Origin: Halomonas salinarum | GTDB lineage: Bacteria > Pseudomonadota > Gammaproteobacteria > Pseudomonadales > Halomonadaceae | Length of the DNA: 64,000 nucleotides | Direction of reading: 5' to 3' | Assembly (NCBI RefSeq): GCF_012062845.1 | Contig: NZ_WWNB01000020.1 | Span: forward strand, 1 to 64,000 | Shown: positions 1 to 9,608 of the stretch, piece after piece | How the letters are laid out: each line of letters begins with the position of its first letter | Position numbering within the stretch: the stretch's first letter is position 1 | Position numbers and translations under genes: made by a program | The notes under the pieces: generated by a model | The model's input: the letters and a program-made list of their open reading frames with translations, nothing else | What the model was told of the DNA's origin: nothing | Database searches by the model: none

Positions 1-10
1 AGGAAGGCGT

Positions 11-38
11 ATTCTACTGAATCGGCAGTAAATGTCAA
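11..38 (-). promoter_or_regulatory. Downstream rRNA-type promoter
   Basis: Read on the minus strand this is a perfect TTGACA -35 box, a 16-bp spacer and a TAGAAT -10 box, followed by a GC-containing discriminator and a start point only a few bases from the window edge. Together with a second promoter about 100 bp upstream it looks like the paired promoters of an rRNA operon. In Pseudomonas an rRNA operon lies downstream of tyrS, so 16S rRNA probably begins beyond the left edge. The promoter is seen; its target is inferred. Confidence 0.8.
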
Positions 39-112
39 CCCTTGCTGTTAGCGCTTGCCGTTGATGACCGGGCAAACCAGCGGCGAGTTGAACGCCGATC
101 GAGTGGAGGAGC

Positions 113-140
113 ATTTTACCGTTTCCGGCTGCTTTGTCAA
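113..140 (-). promoter_or_regulatory. Upstream rRNA-type promoter
   Basis: On the minus strand: TTGACA, 16-bp spacer, TAAAAT. It is tandem with the promoter at 11-38 and points the same way. An A/T-rich stretch at about 165-184 lies just upstream of the -35 box and could be an UP element. Two strong promoters with perfect -35 boxes this close together are typical of stable-RNA operons. Confidence 0.75.
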
Positions 141-301
141 TGCTGATCGATTCAAGCGAACCGAAAAACCTTAACGAAAACAAGTGCTTCCAACACCCTA
201 CACCGCTTCCGACGTTTGCTCGTCGGCGGCAGCGGATGCGTACTCTACGGACTATCGCGGAGCGACACAACCCCTTTCTTTCAAAAAGGTGAATGAGCGG
301 T

Positions 302-337
302 TGTGGATAGATGACAGGGGCGAGGGGCTGTGGATAA
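302..337. promoter_or_regulatory. Pair of DnaA-box-like sites
   Basis: Bases 329-337 read TGTGGATAA, the complement of the consensus DnaA box TTATCCACA. Bases 302-310 read TGTGGATAG, one mismatch. Both have the same orientation and lie between tyrS and the rRNA-type promoters. Two sites are too few for an origin; they could be a minor DnaA-binding or titration site, or chance. Confidence 0.35.
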
Positions 338-356
338 CCAGGCCCCGCTCACGACA

Positions 357-378
357 ACGCCCGCACGAGGGCGGGCGT
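357..378 (-). terminator. Hairpin downstream of tyrS
   Basis: Perfect 8-bp GC-rich stem (357-364 with 371-378) with a 6-nt loop, about 70 nt past the tyrS stop on the minus strand. Only a weak T-rich stretch follows, so it may be a factor-assisted terminator. Confidence 0.5.
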
Positions 379-446
379 CTGTAGCGCGAGGACTACACAG
401 GGTATTGGTAGCGCCTCGCAAAGGAAAAACATGAAGAGGCAGGCTG

Positions 447-1646
447 TCAGTCGAGAATGATGCGAGCGTAGCGCTTCTTGCCTGCCTGAATCACATAGCT
501 CGCACCTGTCGAGAGCATGTGATCGCGCGCGACCACCTCGCCATCGACCTTGACGCGACCGTTGCCGAGCATGTCCTTGGCCTGGGCACTGTTATTGGCA
601 AGACCCGAACGATTGAGCACCGCAGCGATCGGCGCTTTCTCGCTGCCTTCAAAGTCGAGATGCACGTCGGGCAGATCGTCAGGCAGCTCGCCATCGGCCA
701 ACTGGTTGCCCGCTGACTTGTGCGCATTGGCTGCCGCTTCCTCGCCGTGATAGCGCCCAACCAGCTCACGCGCCAGCACCATCTTGATATCGCGCGGGTT
801 GGCGCCCTGCTCGGCATCACGCTTGAGTGCGCCGAGTTCCTCGTTGGACTTGAGCGACAGCAGCTCGAAGTAGCGCCACATCAGGCTATCCGGCATCGAC
901 ACCAGCTTGTTGAACATGGTGCCTGGCGTGTCATCGACACCGACGTAGTTACCCAGCGACTTCGACATCTTCTGCACGCCATCCAACCCTTCGAGCAGCG
1001 GCATGGTGATCACCACCTGCGGCGACTGACCGAAATGCTTCTGCAATTCACGCCCCATCAGCAGGTTGAACTTCTGATCGGTGCCACCAAGCTCGACATC
1101 GGCTTCCAGCGCCACGGAGTCATAGCCCTGTACCAGCGGATAGAGGAATTCGTGAATGGAGATCGACTGACCGCCCTGGTAGCGCTTCTCGAAATCGTCG
1201 CGCTCCAGCATGCGAGCAACGGTGCTCTGGCCAGCAAGTTCGATCATGTCGGCGGCACTCATCGCCGAGAACCACTCGGCGTTGAAGCGTACCTCGGTCT
1301 TCTCGGGATCGAGGATCTTGAAGACCTGTGTCTTATAGGTCTCGGCGTTGACCTTCACTTCTTCTTCGGTAAGCGGCTTGCGGGTAACGTTCTTGCCCGT
1401 GGGGTCACCGATACGCCCGGTGAAATCGCCGATCAGGAAGATAACGGTATGACCGAGATCCTGGAACTGGCGCATCTTGGTCAGCAGTACGCTGTGGCCC
1501 AGATGCAGGTCCGGCGCGGTCGGATCAAAACCGGCCTTGATGCGCAGGGGACGGCCAGAGACAAGCTTCTCCTTGAGCTCATCGGCCAGCAGAATCTCAT
1601 GGGTGCCGCGCTCAAGCAGCGCCAGCGCATCAGCGACGTCGGACAT
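447..1646 (-). CDS. tyrS: Tyrosyl-tRNA synthetase
   Basis: Charges tRNA-Tyr with tyrosine in the cytosol. The 399-residue product is a class I synthetase: the HIGH-type motif is seen in [13 protein letters not shown] (about residues 39-51) and the KMSKS loop as KMSKSLGN near residue 228. An S4 RNA-binding domain occupies roughly the last 65 residues. The length matches the long TyrRS form of pseudomonads. The ATG at 1644-1646 is the only good start. The gene is divergent from anmK, with 138 bp between them. The M23 peptidase gene that sits between these two in Pseudomonas is absent here. Confidence 0.97.
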   Translation of the reverse strand: MSDVADALALLERGTHEILLADELKEKLVSGRPLRIKAGFDPTAPDLHLGHSVLLTKMRQFQDLGHTVIFLIGDFTGRIGDPTGKNVTRKPLTEEEVKVNAETYKTQVFKILDPEKTEVRFNAEWFSAMSAADMIELAGQSTVARMLERDDFEKRYQGGQSISIHEFLYPLVQGYDSVALEADVELGGTDQKFNLLMGRELQKHFGQSPQVVITMPLLEGLDGVQKMSKSLGNYVGVDDTPGTMFNKLVSMPDSLMWRYFELLSLKSNEELGALKRDAEQGANPRDIKMVLARELVGRYHGEEAAANAHKSAGNQLADGELPDDLPDVHLDFEGSEKAPIAAVLNRSGLANNSAQAKDMLGNGRVKVDGEVVARDHMLSTGASYVIQAGKKRYARIILD

Positions 1647-1784
1647 CGTTACCGTTCTCCCCTCAAAAGCAGTTGATCGCCAGGTTAAGGCCCTTTGTCA
1701 TCAAGGGCAGGCCTGATAATGGGGCAGATGGTAGCATGACTTGCTCAATCGGTTGAGCGCCAGACACACCAGAGGGGGGCACAC

Positions 1785-2942
1785 ATGCCATTGCTGATCG
1801 GATTGATGTCGGGAACGAGCCTCGATGGCATCGACGCGGCCCTCGTCGAATGCGGGGTGCCTGGGGAAGGCGGCACTGTGGGTTCACCGCGCCTGCTGGC
1901 CACGCATGAGTTGGCCATGCCTGTCGACCTGCGTGCCACACTGCTTGATCTATGCCATGCCGACAGCGTGCGCTTCGCGGACCTGGCCCGCGCCGAGGAC
2001 GCCTTCTGTCGTCTGCAGGCTCGCGCGGTGAATGAGCTGCTGGCGGCGAGCAACACGCCGGCAAGCGCGGTGGCCGCCATCGGCAGTCATGGCCAGACCA
2101 TCGAGCATGCCCCCCTTGGGCACTCCGGCAGAGAGCCCAGCGCCCCCTATACCCTGCAGTTGGATAATCCGAGCCTTCTTGCCGAGCTGACCGACTGCCC
2201 GGTAGTGGCCGACTTCCGGCGTCGCGATCTGGCCGCGGGCGGCCAAGCGGCTCCGCTGGCACCGGCCTTTCATGCGGCGCTGTTTCGTCACCCAGATGAC
2301 TGGCAACTGGTGCTCAACCTGGGCGGCTTCGCCAACCTGACCCTGCTGCCACCCGAGCACAGCACGGCCGAGGTGATTGGTTTCGATACCGGCCCGGCCA
2401 ACGTCTTGCTGGACGGCTGGCACCAACGCCACCAAGGCGCCCCTTTCGATGCAAACGGCGTATGGGCGTCAGGTGGTCGCGTCATCGAGCCCCTGCTCAG
2501 CCGCCTGCTCGCGGAGCCCTTCTTCGCCGCCCCACCGCCCAAGAGCACCGGCCGCGAGGCCTTCCACCTGCCCTGGCTGGATGCCCAACTGAACGGAGAC
2601 GAGGCGCCTCAGGACGTACAGGCAACGCTCGCCGAGCTGACTGCGGCCAGTGTCGCACTCGGCATTGAGCAGGCCATGGCGCACTTCCAGGCGCCACCGC
2701 CGGCACGCCTGCTACCCTGCGGTGGCGGGGCACGCAACGCAGACCTGCTCGCTCGGCTAGCCCGGCGACTGCCCTCGACACAGGTCGGCATGATTGACCA
2801 GGATGGCTGGAGCGCCGACTGGCTGGAAGCGGGCGCCTTCGCCTGGCTCGCCTGGCGACGCCTGATCCAACAGCCGGGCAACCTGCCCGCGGTCACCGGC
2901 GCGGCCGGCCCCCGCGTGCTAGGTGGCGTCTACTCCCCCTGA
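1785..2942 (+). CDS. anmK: Anhydro-N-acetylmuramic acid kinase
   Basis: Phosphorylates and opens 1,6-anhydro-MurNAc recovered from peptidoglycan turnover, giving MurNAc-6-phosphate. The 385-residue protein starts with the family nucleotide-binding signature GLMSGTSLDGID (residues 6-17) and carries later sugar-kinase motifs such as FDTGPAN (about 200) and PCGGGARN (about 310). Size is normal for AnmK. A G-rich Shine-Dalgarno stretch (AGAGGGGGG) precedes the ATG. It is followed by the convergent pilU gene, whose end lies 53 bp away. Confidence 0.95.
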   Translation: MPLLIGLMSGTSLDGIDAALVECGVPGEGGTVGSPRLLATHELAMPVDLRATLLDLCHADSVRFADLARAEDAFCRLQARAVNELLAASNTPASAVAAIGSHGQTIEHAPLGHSGREPSAPYTLQLDNPSLLAELTDCPVVADFRRRDLAAGGQAAPLAPAFHAALFRHPDDWQLVLNLGGFANLTLLPPEHSTAEVIGFDTGPANVLLDGWHQRHQGAPFDANGVWASGGRVIEPLLSRLLAEPFFAAPPPKSTGREAFHLPWLDAQLNGDEAPQDVQATLAELTAASVALGIEQAMAHFQAPPPARLLPCGGGARNADLLARLARRLPSTQVGMIDQDGWSADWLEAGAFAWLAWRRLIQQPGNLPAVTGAAGPRVLGGVYSP

Positions 2943-2995
2943 TAGTCACCCTGACGCGAGCGGCGAGGCAGACCCCGCCTGATCACTGCGCGTCC

Positions 2996-4135
2996 TCATT
3001 CATAGTCATCGCCGCGTCGCAGTTCGAAGTGAGTGGCAGCGCCCTTGGCATCGGCCACGCTCCCCTCATCACCGAACTTGATCATCATGCGCAGATCATT
3101 GGCCGAATCGGCATGGACCATGGCGATGTCCTCGCTGATCACACCGCCCTTGTAGAGATCATAAAGTGCCTGATCAAAGGTCTGCATGCCGAGATCCCGT
3201 GAGCGCGACATGATGTCCTTGATCTCGGCGACCTCTCCCTTGCGGATCAGGTCGCTGATCAGCGGCGAGCGCAGCATGATCTCGATGGCCGCCCGGCGCC
3301 CATGGTCCACCGTTGGCAGCAACTGCTGGGCGACGATCGCCTTCAGGTTCAGTGACAGGTCGAGCCACACCTGATCGTGGCGTTCGGCCGGAAAGAAGTT
3401 GATGATCCGGTCAAGGGCCTGGTTGGCATTGTTGGCATGCAGAGTCGCCAGGCATAGATGGCCGGTCTCGGCGAAGGTCAGGGCATGCTCCATGGTCTTT
3501 CGGGTACGAATTTCGCCGATCAGGATCACGTCCGGTGCCTGACGCAGGGTGTTCTTCAGCGCTACCTCGAATGACTCGGTATCGATACCCACTTCGCGCT
3601 GATTGATGATCGCTTTCTTGTGCGGGTGCACGTACTCGATAGGGTCTTCGATGCTGATGATGTGCCCGCCCTTTGTCTCGTTGCGCTGCTGGATCATCGA
3701 CGCCAGCGTCGTTGACTTACCGGTACCGGTACCGCCTACCACCAGCACCAGACCACGCTTGGCACCGGCCAGCTCGCCAAGCGTCGGTGGCAGGTTCAGC
3801 GTCTCGAGCCTTGGGATTTCGAAGGAGATACGCCGCAGCACCATGGCCGGCTGATTGCGCTGCTGGAAAGCGCTGACACGGAAACGCCCGTGCCCGGGCA
3901 GGCTGAGCGCAAAGTTGGCCTCCTGCTCGGTGGCGAAACGCTCGCGCTGGGACTGTGGCAGGGCCGCCTTGACCAGTTCGGCGACTTGCGCCGGCGATAG
4001 CACCTGTTCACCCAGCGGCGTGAGCTGGCCGGCCATCTTGAGGGTAGGGGGAGCGTTAACCGAGATCAAAAGGTCGGACGCCTCCTTATCGACCATGATC
4101 TCGAGCAGCTGCTGTAACCATTCATTCGCTTTCAT
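2996..4135 (-). CDS. pilU: Type IV pilus retraction ATPase PilU
   Basis: Accessory hexameric ATPase of the type IV pilus machine, acting with PilT at the inner-membrane base to depolymerise pilin. The 379-residue protein has the GspE/PilT fold: Walker A GGTGTGKSTT near residue 134, Walker B region DVILIGEIR near 200, and the His box LATLHANNANQ. The N-terminus (MKANEWLQQLLEIMVDKEASDLL) is typical of PilU rather than PilT. It lies 45 nt downstream of pilT on the same strand, the usual pilTU order. Confidence 0.95.
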   Translation of the reverse strand: MKANEWLQQLLEIMVDKEASDLLISVNAPPTLKMAGQLTPLGEQVLSPAQVAELVKAALPQSQRERFATEQEANFALSLPGHGRFRVSAFQQRNQPAMVLRRISFEIPRLETLNLPPTLGELAGAKRGLVLVVGGTGTGKSTTLASMIQQRNETKGGHIISIEDPIEYVHPHKKAIINQREVGIDTESFEVALKNTLRQAPDVILIGEIRTRKTMEHALTFAETGHLCLATLHANNANQALDRIINFFPAERHDQVWLDLSLNLKAIVAQQLLPTVDHGRRAAIEIMLRSPLISDLIRKGEVAEIKDIMSRSRDLGMQTFDQALYDLYKGGVISEDIAMVHADSANDLRMMIKFGDEGSVADAKGAATHFELRRGDDYE

Positions 4136-4180
4136 TATGTTCCGCCTGTTCCCTTGCTAGTGGACGCCATCTTGGCAGGC

Positions 4181-5215
4181 TCAGCTGGAAAGCACGCCCT
4201 TGGCTTGAGCCTGTGCTTCCTCGCGTACCACGACGCCATCGTTGACCATCTTGGCCAGGGTTGCATCCAGGGTCTGCATGCCCAGGTTGCCGCCGGTCTG
4301 CATGGCCGAATAGATCTGTGCCACCTTGTCCTCGCGAATCAGGTTACGAATCGCCGAGGTTGCCACCAGAATCTCGTGTGCCGCCACCCGGCCGCCGCCG
4401 GCACGCTTGAGCAGCACTTGTGATATCACTCCCTGCAGCGACTCCGAGAGCATCGAGCGCACCATATCCTTCTCCGAACCGGGGAAGACGTCGATGATAC
4501 GGTCGATCGTCTTGGCCGCCGAGGTGGTGTGCAGGGTACCCAACACCAGATGGCCGGTCTCGGCAGCGGTCAGCGCCAGCCGGATGGTTTCCAGATCCCG
4601 AAGCTCGCCGACCAGGATCACGTCCGGGTCCTCGCGCAAGGCGCTGCGCAGCGCCGGGGCGAAGCCCTGGGTATCGCGATGCACCTCGCGCTGGTTGACC
4701 AGGCAACGCTTGCTGCGGTGCACAAATTCCACCGGATCCTCTATGGTGAGGATATGGTCATAACGCGTGTCGTTGATGAAGTCGATCATCGCCGCAAGCG
4801 TGGTGCTCTTGCCTGACCCGGTTGGGCCGGTGACCAGCACCAGGCCACGTGGAAGTTGCGCCATGCGACGAAAGACATCCCCCATCCCCAGTGTCTCCAT
4901 GGTCAGCACTTCAGATGGCACGGTACGCAGCACCGCTGCGGCGCCGCGTCCTTGCTGAAACGCATTGACACGAAAACGTGCCACACCGGGCACCTCAAAG
5001 GAGAAGTCCGTTTCCAGGAACTCCTCGAAGTCGCGGCGCTGCCGGTCACCCATGATGTCGTAGATCAGACCACGAACTTCGCTATCGTCCATGGCGGGGA
5101 CATTGAGCCGGCGAATATCGCCGTCGACCCGAATCATCGGCGGCAAGCCAGCAGAAAGGTGCAGATCCGACGCGTTCTGCTTTGCCGAGAATGCCAGCAG
5201 TTCGGTAATATCCAT
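4181..5215 (-). CDS. pilT: Type IV pilus twitching ATPase PilT
   Basis: Main retraction motor of type IV pili, powering twitching, surface attachment and DNA uptake. Starting at the ATG at 5213-5215 gives 344 residues, the length of Pseudomonas PilT; an open frame continues upstream but has no family similarity. Walker A is GPTGSGKSTT (near 130), the Walker B region is DVILVGELRD and the His box is LGTLHTTSAAK. A weak Shine-Dalgarno (AGGGGA) precedes the start. It is divergent from yggS with only 35 bp between the start codons, so both promoters must overlap or lie within the neighbouring genes. Confidence 0.96.
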   Translation of the reverse strand: MDITELLAFSAKQNASDLHLSAGLPPMIRVDGDIRRLNVPAMDDSEVRGLIYDIMGDRQRRDFEEFLETDFSFEVPGVARFRVNAFQQGRGAAAVLRTVPSEVLTMETLGMGDVFRRMAQLPRGLVLVTGPTGSGKSTTLAAMIDFINDTRYDHILTIEDPVEFVHRSKRCLVNQREVHRDTQGFAPALRSALREDPDVILVGELRDLETIRLALTAAETGHLVLGTLHTTSAAKTIDRIIDVFPGSEKDMVRSMLSESLQGVISQVLLKRAGGGRVAAHEILVATSAIRNLIREDKVAQIYSAMQTGGNLGMQTLDATLAKMVNDGVVVREEAQAQAKGVLSS

Positions 5216-5250
5216 TAGATTCCCCTGCTCCCAGGTAAGGTCGCTCCAGT

Positions 5251-5973
5251 ATGCCAGAGGTTGTGTTATCCGAAACCTTCGCCGCTGCCCGGTCGCGGCT
5301 CGATGCCGCACTGCATGACGCGGGCCGTGAGCCGCAGGCCGCTGAGCTGCTGGCGGTCAGCAAGACCAAGCCCGCGGCGATGATCCGCGAGGCCCACGGC
5401 CTCGGTCAGCGTCAGTTCGGGGAAAACTATTTGCAGGAGGCCCTCGACAAACAGGCCGAACTTGCCGATCTAGACGACATCGTCTGGCATTTCATCGGGC
5501 CGTTGCAGTCGAACAAGACTCGCCAGGTCGCCGAGCACTTCGACTGGGTTCATAGCGTCGATCGTGAGAAGATCGCACGGCGCCTGGCCGAACAGCGCCC
5601 CGACGACAGGCCACTCCTGAATATCTGCCTGCAGGTGAACATCAGCGAGGAGGCCAGCAAGGCCGGCGTCACCCTTGAGGCCCTCGAGCCGCTGGTGGAG
5701 TCGGTGCTGGCGCTACCGGGCGTGCGCTTACGCGGGCTCATGGCCATTCCCGCCCCGAGCGCCACTGCTGCCGAGCAGCGTGCCCCCTTTGCCAGGCTGC
5801 GCGAGGCCCTCGACGGGCTCAAGGCACGTTTTCCCGAGGCTGAGCTCGATACCCTGTCGATGGGCATGAGCGATGATCTCGAGGCTGCCGTTGCCGAGGG
5901 CGCGACCCTGCTGCGCCTGGGCACTGCCCTGTTCGGCGCGCGGCCGCGCCCAACGCAGCGATCCGATCAATAA
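5251..5973 (+). CDS. yggS: PLP homeostasis protein YggS/PLPBP
   Basis: Pyridoxal-5'-phosphate-binding protein that balances vitamin B6 and amino-acid pools; it has the alanine racemase N-terminal barrel but no known enzyme activity. The cofactor lysine lies in LLAVSKTKP near residue 35, and family motifs FGENYLQEA, HFIGPLQSNK, LRGLMAIP and SMGMSDDLEAA are all present. At 240 residues it is of normal length. It opens the plus-strand run yggS-proC-yggT-metX-metW, conserved next to pilT in pseudomonads. Confidence 0.95.
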   Translation: MPEVVLSETFAAARSRLDAALHDAGREPQAAELLAVSKTKPAAMIREAHGLGQRQFGENYLQEALDKQAELADLDDIVWHFIGPLQSNKTRQVAEHFDWVHSVDREKIARRLAEQRPDDRPLLNICLQVNISEEASKAGVTLEALEPLVESVLALPGVRLRGLMAIPAPSATAAEQRAPFARLREALDGLKARFPEAELDTLSMGMSDDLEAAVAEGATLLRLGTALFGARPRPTQRSDQ

Positions 5974-6132
5974 GCATGGCGGTATAGCCCCAGGTCTTGG
6001 CTACAAGATCTGTCGCAACGCCTCCGAATGACGATATGGAACGGCAACTGAGCGTGACAACCCAGCACGCCACGATAACGACGTCACCCGGATAGGCACA
6101 CTGCCACCCAGACATCAAACGAGGATTCCCAC

Positions 6133-6957
6133 ATGGCGAGCAACGTGACTTTCATCGGCGCCGGCAACATGGCCAGTGCCATCTTCGGCGGCATGATCGA
6201 AAGCGGCTACCCCCGCGAGGCGATTACCGCCACCTCTCCTGACGATGCCACGCTTGCCCCGCTGCGCGAGCGCTACGGTATCCATACCGAAACGGATAAC
6301 AATGCCGCCGTGGCCAACGCAGACGTGGTGGTGCTGGCGGTCAAGCCGCAGATCATGCATGACGTCTGTGCCGCCATGCGTGATGCCGTGCAGGAGCGCA
6401 AGCCGCTGATCGTCTCTGTCGCTGCCGGCCTGACCGCCGAGACCCTGGAGCGGTGGCTGGGCGGTGAACTGCCGGTGATCCGCTGCATGCCCAACACGCC
6501 ATCGCTGGTAGGCTCTGGCGCCAGTGGCCTGTACGCCAACCGTCTCGTCAACGACGATCAGAAGACGCTGGCGACCAGCCTGATGGAAGCCGTCGGCCTG
6601 GTGGAATGGGTCGAAGAAGAAGTGCTACTCGAGGCGGTGACCGCCGTGGCCGGCAGCGCTCCTGCCTACTTCTATCTGGTCTTCGAGGCGCTGGAGGAAG
6701 CAGGCGTCAAGATGGGGCTTCCCGCCGAAAGTGCCCGCCGCCTGGCTGTGCAGACCGGGCTCGGCGCCGCCCAGATGGTTCAGCAGGGAGACACCGACCC
6801 CGCTCAGCTACGTCGCAACGTGATGTCGCCGAACGGCACCACCGAGCGGGCAGTGAACCACCTTGAGCAGGCCGGTCTGCGTCAGATTTTCCTCGAAGCC
6901 GCCGAGGTCTGCGCCGCCCGTGCCCGAGAAATGGGTGAAGAGCTCGGCCAGAAGTAA
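6133..6957 (+). CDS. proC: Pyrroline-5-carboxylate reductase
   Basis: Last step of proline synthesis, NAD(P)H-dependent reduction of pyrroline-5-carboxylate. This matters in a halophile because proline is also a compatible solute. The 274-residue protein begins with a Rossmann motif (FIGAGNMASAIFGGM) and has the C-terminal P5CR signature RRNVMSPNGTTERAV near residue 235. A GAGGA Shine-Dalgarno precedes the ATG. The 159-bp gap to yggS may hold its own promoter, but no clear box was identified. Confidence 0.96.
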   Translation: MASNVTFIGAGNMASAIFGGMIESGYPREAITATSPDDATLAPLRERYGIHTETDNNAAVANADVVVLAVKPQIMHDVCAAMRDAVQERKPLIVSVAAGLTAETLERWLGGELPVIRCMPNTPSLVGSGASGLYANRLVNDDQKTLATSLMEAVGLVEWVEEEVLLEAVTAVAGSAPAYFYLVFEALEEAGVKMGLPAESARRLAVQTGLGAAQMVQQGDTDPAQLRRNVMSPNGTTERAVNHLEQAGLRQIFLEAAEVCAARAREMGEELGQK

Positions 6958-7081
6958 TCCACTGGGATAGGGTGGCCGGCTGACCGGCTGCCCACTGAAG
7001 TGCTGTCTATATCAGCACTAAGGTGATCCCTGTCGTCATCACCGTTCATTGTTGTCGTTTGTTGTAAATTAAGGAGCCCCC

Positions 7082-7672
7082 ATGGGCAGTCAATTGGGTA
7101 GTGCCGGCCTGCTGCTGGTCAACACGCTGATCAACATCTATCTGCTAATGCTGATGATGCGCTTTCTGCTGCAGGCCTCTCGCGCCGACTACTACAACCC
7201 GATCAGCCAGTCGGTGGTCAAGGTCACCCAGCCGGTAGTGAAGCCCTTCCAGGGCTTTCTACGCCCGGTGGGGCGCTTCGATCTGGCAACACTGGCGGCC
7301 GCCTTCTTGATCAAGGTGGTCAGCATCATCCTGATCATGCAGGTGGCCGGCTACGGCATGCCACCGATCGCCGGCATCGCCATCGCCGGCGTCGCCGCAC
7401 TCGCGAGCGGCATTCTCAAGATCTACTTCTTTGCTCTGATCGTGATGATTATCCTGAGCTGGGTGGCCCCCCAGGCGAGCCATCCCGGCGCGCTGCTGGT
7501 GATGCAGCTGGTTGAACCGATCATGGCCCCGGTGCGCAAGGTCATCCCGCCGCTGGGCATGATCGACCTGTCCCCCATCGTGGTGTTCATCGCCATCAGC
7601 CTGCTCGACAGCCTGATCGTCGGTTCACTGACCCGCGCAGCCGGCGTTTCCGGCGCGCTGGTGGGCCTGTGA
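7082..7672 (+). CDS. yggT: YggT family membrane protein
   Basis: Integral inner-membrane protein of 196 residues with two tandem YGGT repeats, each with two hydrophobic segments (about residues 5-30 and 60-90; 95-130 and 155-185). The repeated NP(IV)...PVVKP / EPIMAPVRKVIPP motif before each second helix is visible. The molecular role is not settled; the family has been linked to osmotic tolerance and, in cyanobacteria and plastids, to thylakoid organisation. AAGGAG precedes the ATG. Confidence 0.9.
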   Translation: MGSQLGSAGLLLVNTLINIYLLMLMMRFLLQASRADYYNPISQSVVKVTQPVVKPFQGFLRPVGRFDLATLAAAFLIKVVSIILIMQVAGYGMPPIAGIAIAGVAALASGILKIYFFALIVMIILSWVAPQASHPGALLVMQLVEPIMAPVRKVIPPLGMIDLSPIVVFIAISLLDSLIVGSLTRAAGVSGALVGL

Positions 7673-7759
7673 TGGCAAGCACCATGATGGGTCGCGCCAC
7701 GAGTGGGGCCGAGCGCCTCACCGACGTTCATCTTTTTCTAACAGGATACCGAAACCGCC

Positions 7760-8911
7760 ATGCCCGAGCTTGATGCCGACTCGGTCGGCGTGGTCACGCC
7801 GCAGACGGCCCACTTCGACGATCCTCTGGCCCTGGCCTGCGGCAAGACGCTGCCCAGCTACTCCCTGGTCTACGAGACCTATGGCACCCTCAACGCCGAG
7901 GGTACCAATGCGGTGCTGATCTGCCACGCGCTGTCCGGCCACCATCACGCCGCCGGGCGCCATCATGCAGACGAGCGCAAGCCCGGCTGGTGGGATGCCC
8001 ATATAGGCCCCGGCAAGAGCATCGACACCAACCGCTTTTTCGTCGTCTCGCTCAACAACCTGGGGGGGTGCCACGGCAGTACCGGGCCGTTGTCCATCAA
8101 CCCGGAAACCGGCCGCCCCTGGGGGCCGGACTTTCCGATGATGACCGTCAGCGACTGGGTACACAGCCAGGCCCGGCTTGCCGACCGGCTGGGCATCGAC
8201 TGCTTTGCCGCCGTGATCGGCGGCAGCCTCGGCGGCATGCAGGTGATGCAGTGGGCGCTCTCCTACCCTGAGCGCATCGCCCATGCCGGCGTCATCGCCG
8301 CCACCCCACGACTGTCGGCGCAGAACATCGCCTTCAACGAGGTCGCACGTCAGGCCATTCGCTCCGACCCGGACTTCCACGACGGCTGGTACGGCGAACA
8401 CAACACCCTGCCGCGGCGCGGCCTCAAACTGGCGCGCATGATTGGCCACATCACCTATCTTTCCGAGACAGCGATGGGCTCCAAGTTCGGCCGCGACCTG
8501 CGTCAGGATCTCGGCTTTGGCTATGACGTCGAGTTTCAGGTGGAGTCCTATCTGCGCTACCAGGGTGATACCTTTTCCGAGTCTTTCGACGCCAACACCT
8601 ACCTGCTGATGACCAAGGCGCTTGATTACTTCGACCCGGCGGCACCCCATGGAGGCGACTTGGCGGCGGCACTTGCGCCAGCAAAGTGTCCCTTCCTGGT
8701 GGTCAGCTTTTCCACCGATTGGCGCTTCCCGCCGTGGCGTTCCCGTGAACTGGTCGACGCCCTGGTGCGCGCCGATAAACCAGTCAGCTATGCCAACATC
8801 GATTCCCCCCACGGCCACGATGCCTTCCTGCTGCCCGAGCCCCGCTATCAAGCAGTGTTCGCAGGCTTCATGGCGCGCGTGGCAAGGGACCAGCAGCTGG
8901 AGGGCTCCTGA
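7760..8911 (+). CDS. metX: Homoserine O-acyltransferase MetX
   Basis: First committed step of methionine synthesis, acylation of the homoserine hydroxyl. The 383-residue alpha/beta hydrolase has the nucleophile elbow GGSLGGMQ (Ser near residue 159), the catalytic Asp in STDWRFPP and the His in DSPHGHDAF. In Pseudomonas-type MetX/MetW pairs the acyl donor is usually succinyl-CoA; the sequence alone does not settle acetyl versus succinyl. Its stop overlaps the metW start by one base (8911), so the two are translationally coupled. Confidence 0.95.
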   Translation: MPELDADSVGVVTPQTAHFDDPLALACGKTLPSYSLVYETYGTLNAEGTNAVLICHALSGHHHAAGRHHADERKPGWWDAHIGPGKSIDTNRFFVVSLNNLGGCHGSTGPLSINPETGRPWGPDFPMMTVSDWVHSQARLADRLGIDCFAAVIGGSLGGMQVMQWALSYPERIAHAGVIAATPRLSAQNIAFNEVARQAIRSDPDFHDGWYGEHNTLPRRGLKLARMIGHITYLSETAMGSKFGRDLRQDLGFGYDVEFQVESYLRYQGDTFSESFDANTYLLMTKALDYFDPAAPHGGDLAAALAPAKCPFLVVSFSTDWRFPPWRSRELVDALVRADKPVSYANIDSPHGHDAFLLPEPRYQAVFAGFMARVARDQQLEGS

Positions 8912-9513
8912 TGCGCGCTGACCTTAAACTGATCCATGGCTGGGTGCCGGAGGGCGCCCGCGTGCTCGACCTGGGATGCGGCGACGGCACCCTGCTCGAT
9001 GCCCTGGCGCGCGACAAGCAGGTCACCGGCTATGGTCTGGAGATCGACCCTGACGGCCTGACCGCCTGCGTCACCCGCGGCGTCAACGTCATTGAACAGA
9101 ACCTCGACGAGGGCCTGGCCAACTTCGACGACAACGCCTACGACCTGGTGATCATGACCCAGGCGCTGCAAGCCTTGCGTCGTCCCGACCTGATGCTCGA
9201 CGAGATGCTGCGGGTGGCCGGGGAGTGCATTATCACCTTCCCCAACTTCGCCTACTGGCGCCACCGCATGTACTTGGGGTTCAAGGGCTACATGCCGGTG
9301 TCCAAGTCATTGCCTCATGCCTGGTACGACACCCCCAACATCCACCTCTCGACCTTCAACGACTTTGAACGCCTGTGTCGCGACAAGGGGCTGATCATCA
9401 CCGACCAAGCGGTCGGCAACGGTGTGCACAAGGCTCACTGGAGCTCGCGGATGTGGCCTAATCTGTTTGGTGAAACGGCGATCTTCCGCGTCAGCCGCTC
9501 AGGCAACGCCTGA
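8911..9513 (+). CDS. metW: Methionine biosynthesis protein MetW
   Basis: Small SAM-methyltransferase-like protein that works with MetX; in other bacteria the pair is needed for full homoserine acyltransferase activity. The 200-residue product shows the SAM motif VLDLGCGDGTLLDAL (about residues 19-33) and the MetW-typical FPNFAYWRHR (about 110). It begins with ATG in the TGATG overlap with metX. The gene order metX-metW-DUF4426 matches Pseudomonas. Confidence 0.94.
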   Translation: MRADLKLIHGWVPEGARVLDLGCGDGTLLDALARDKQVTGYGLEIDPDGLTACVTRGVNVIEQNLDEGLANFDDNAYDLVIMTQALQALRRPDLMLDEMLRVAGECIITFPNFAYWRHRMYLGFKGYMPVSKSLPHAWYDTPNIHLSTFNDFERLCRDKGLIITDQAVGNGVHKAHWSSRMWPNLFGETAIFRVSRSGNA

Positions 9514-9608
9514 GCGTCACAACGTCTTGCTTTCAGGAGGGCGGCATCATGGTGGAAGCGATCCATCGGCCAACCGGTCGGACAAGGAATAGGAGAAGGA
9601 ATAGGAGC

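Noticed and set aside
184-384. 66-codon open frame upstream of the rRNA-type promoters
   Set aside because: No ATG or Shine-Dalgarno at its first codon, low-complexity composition, and it overlaps DnaA-box-like and terminator sequences.
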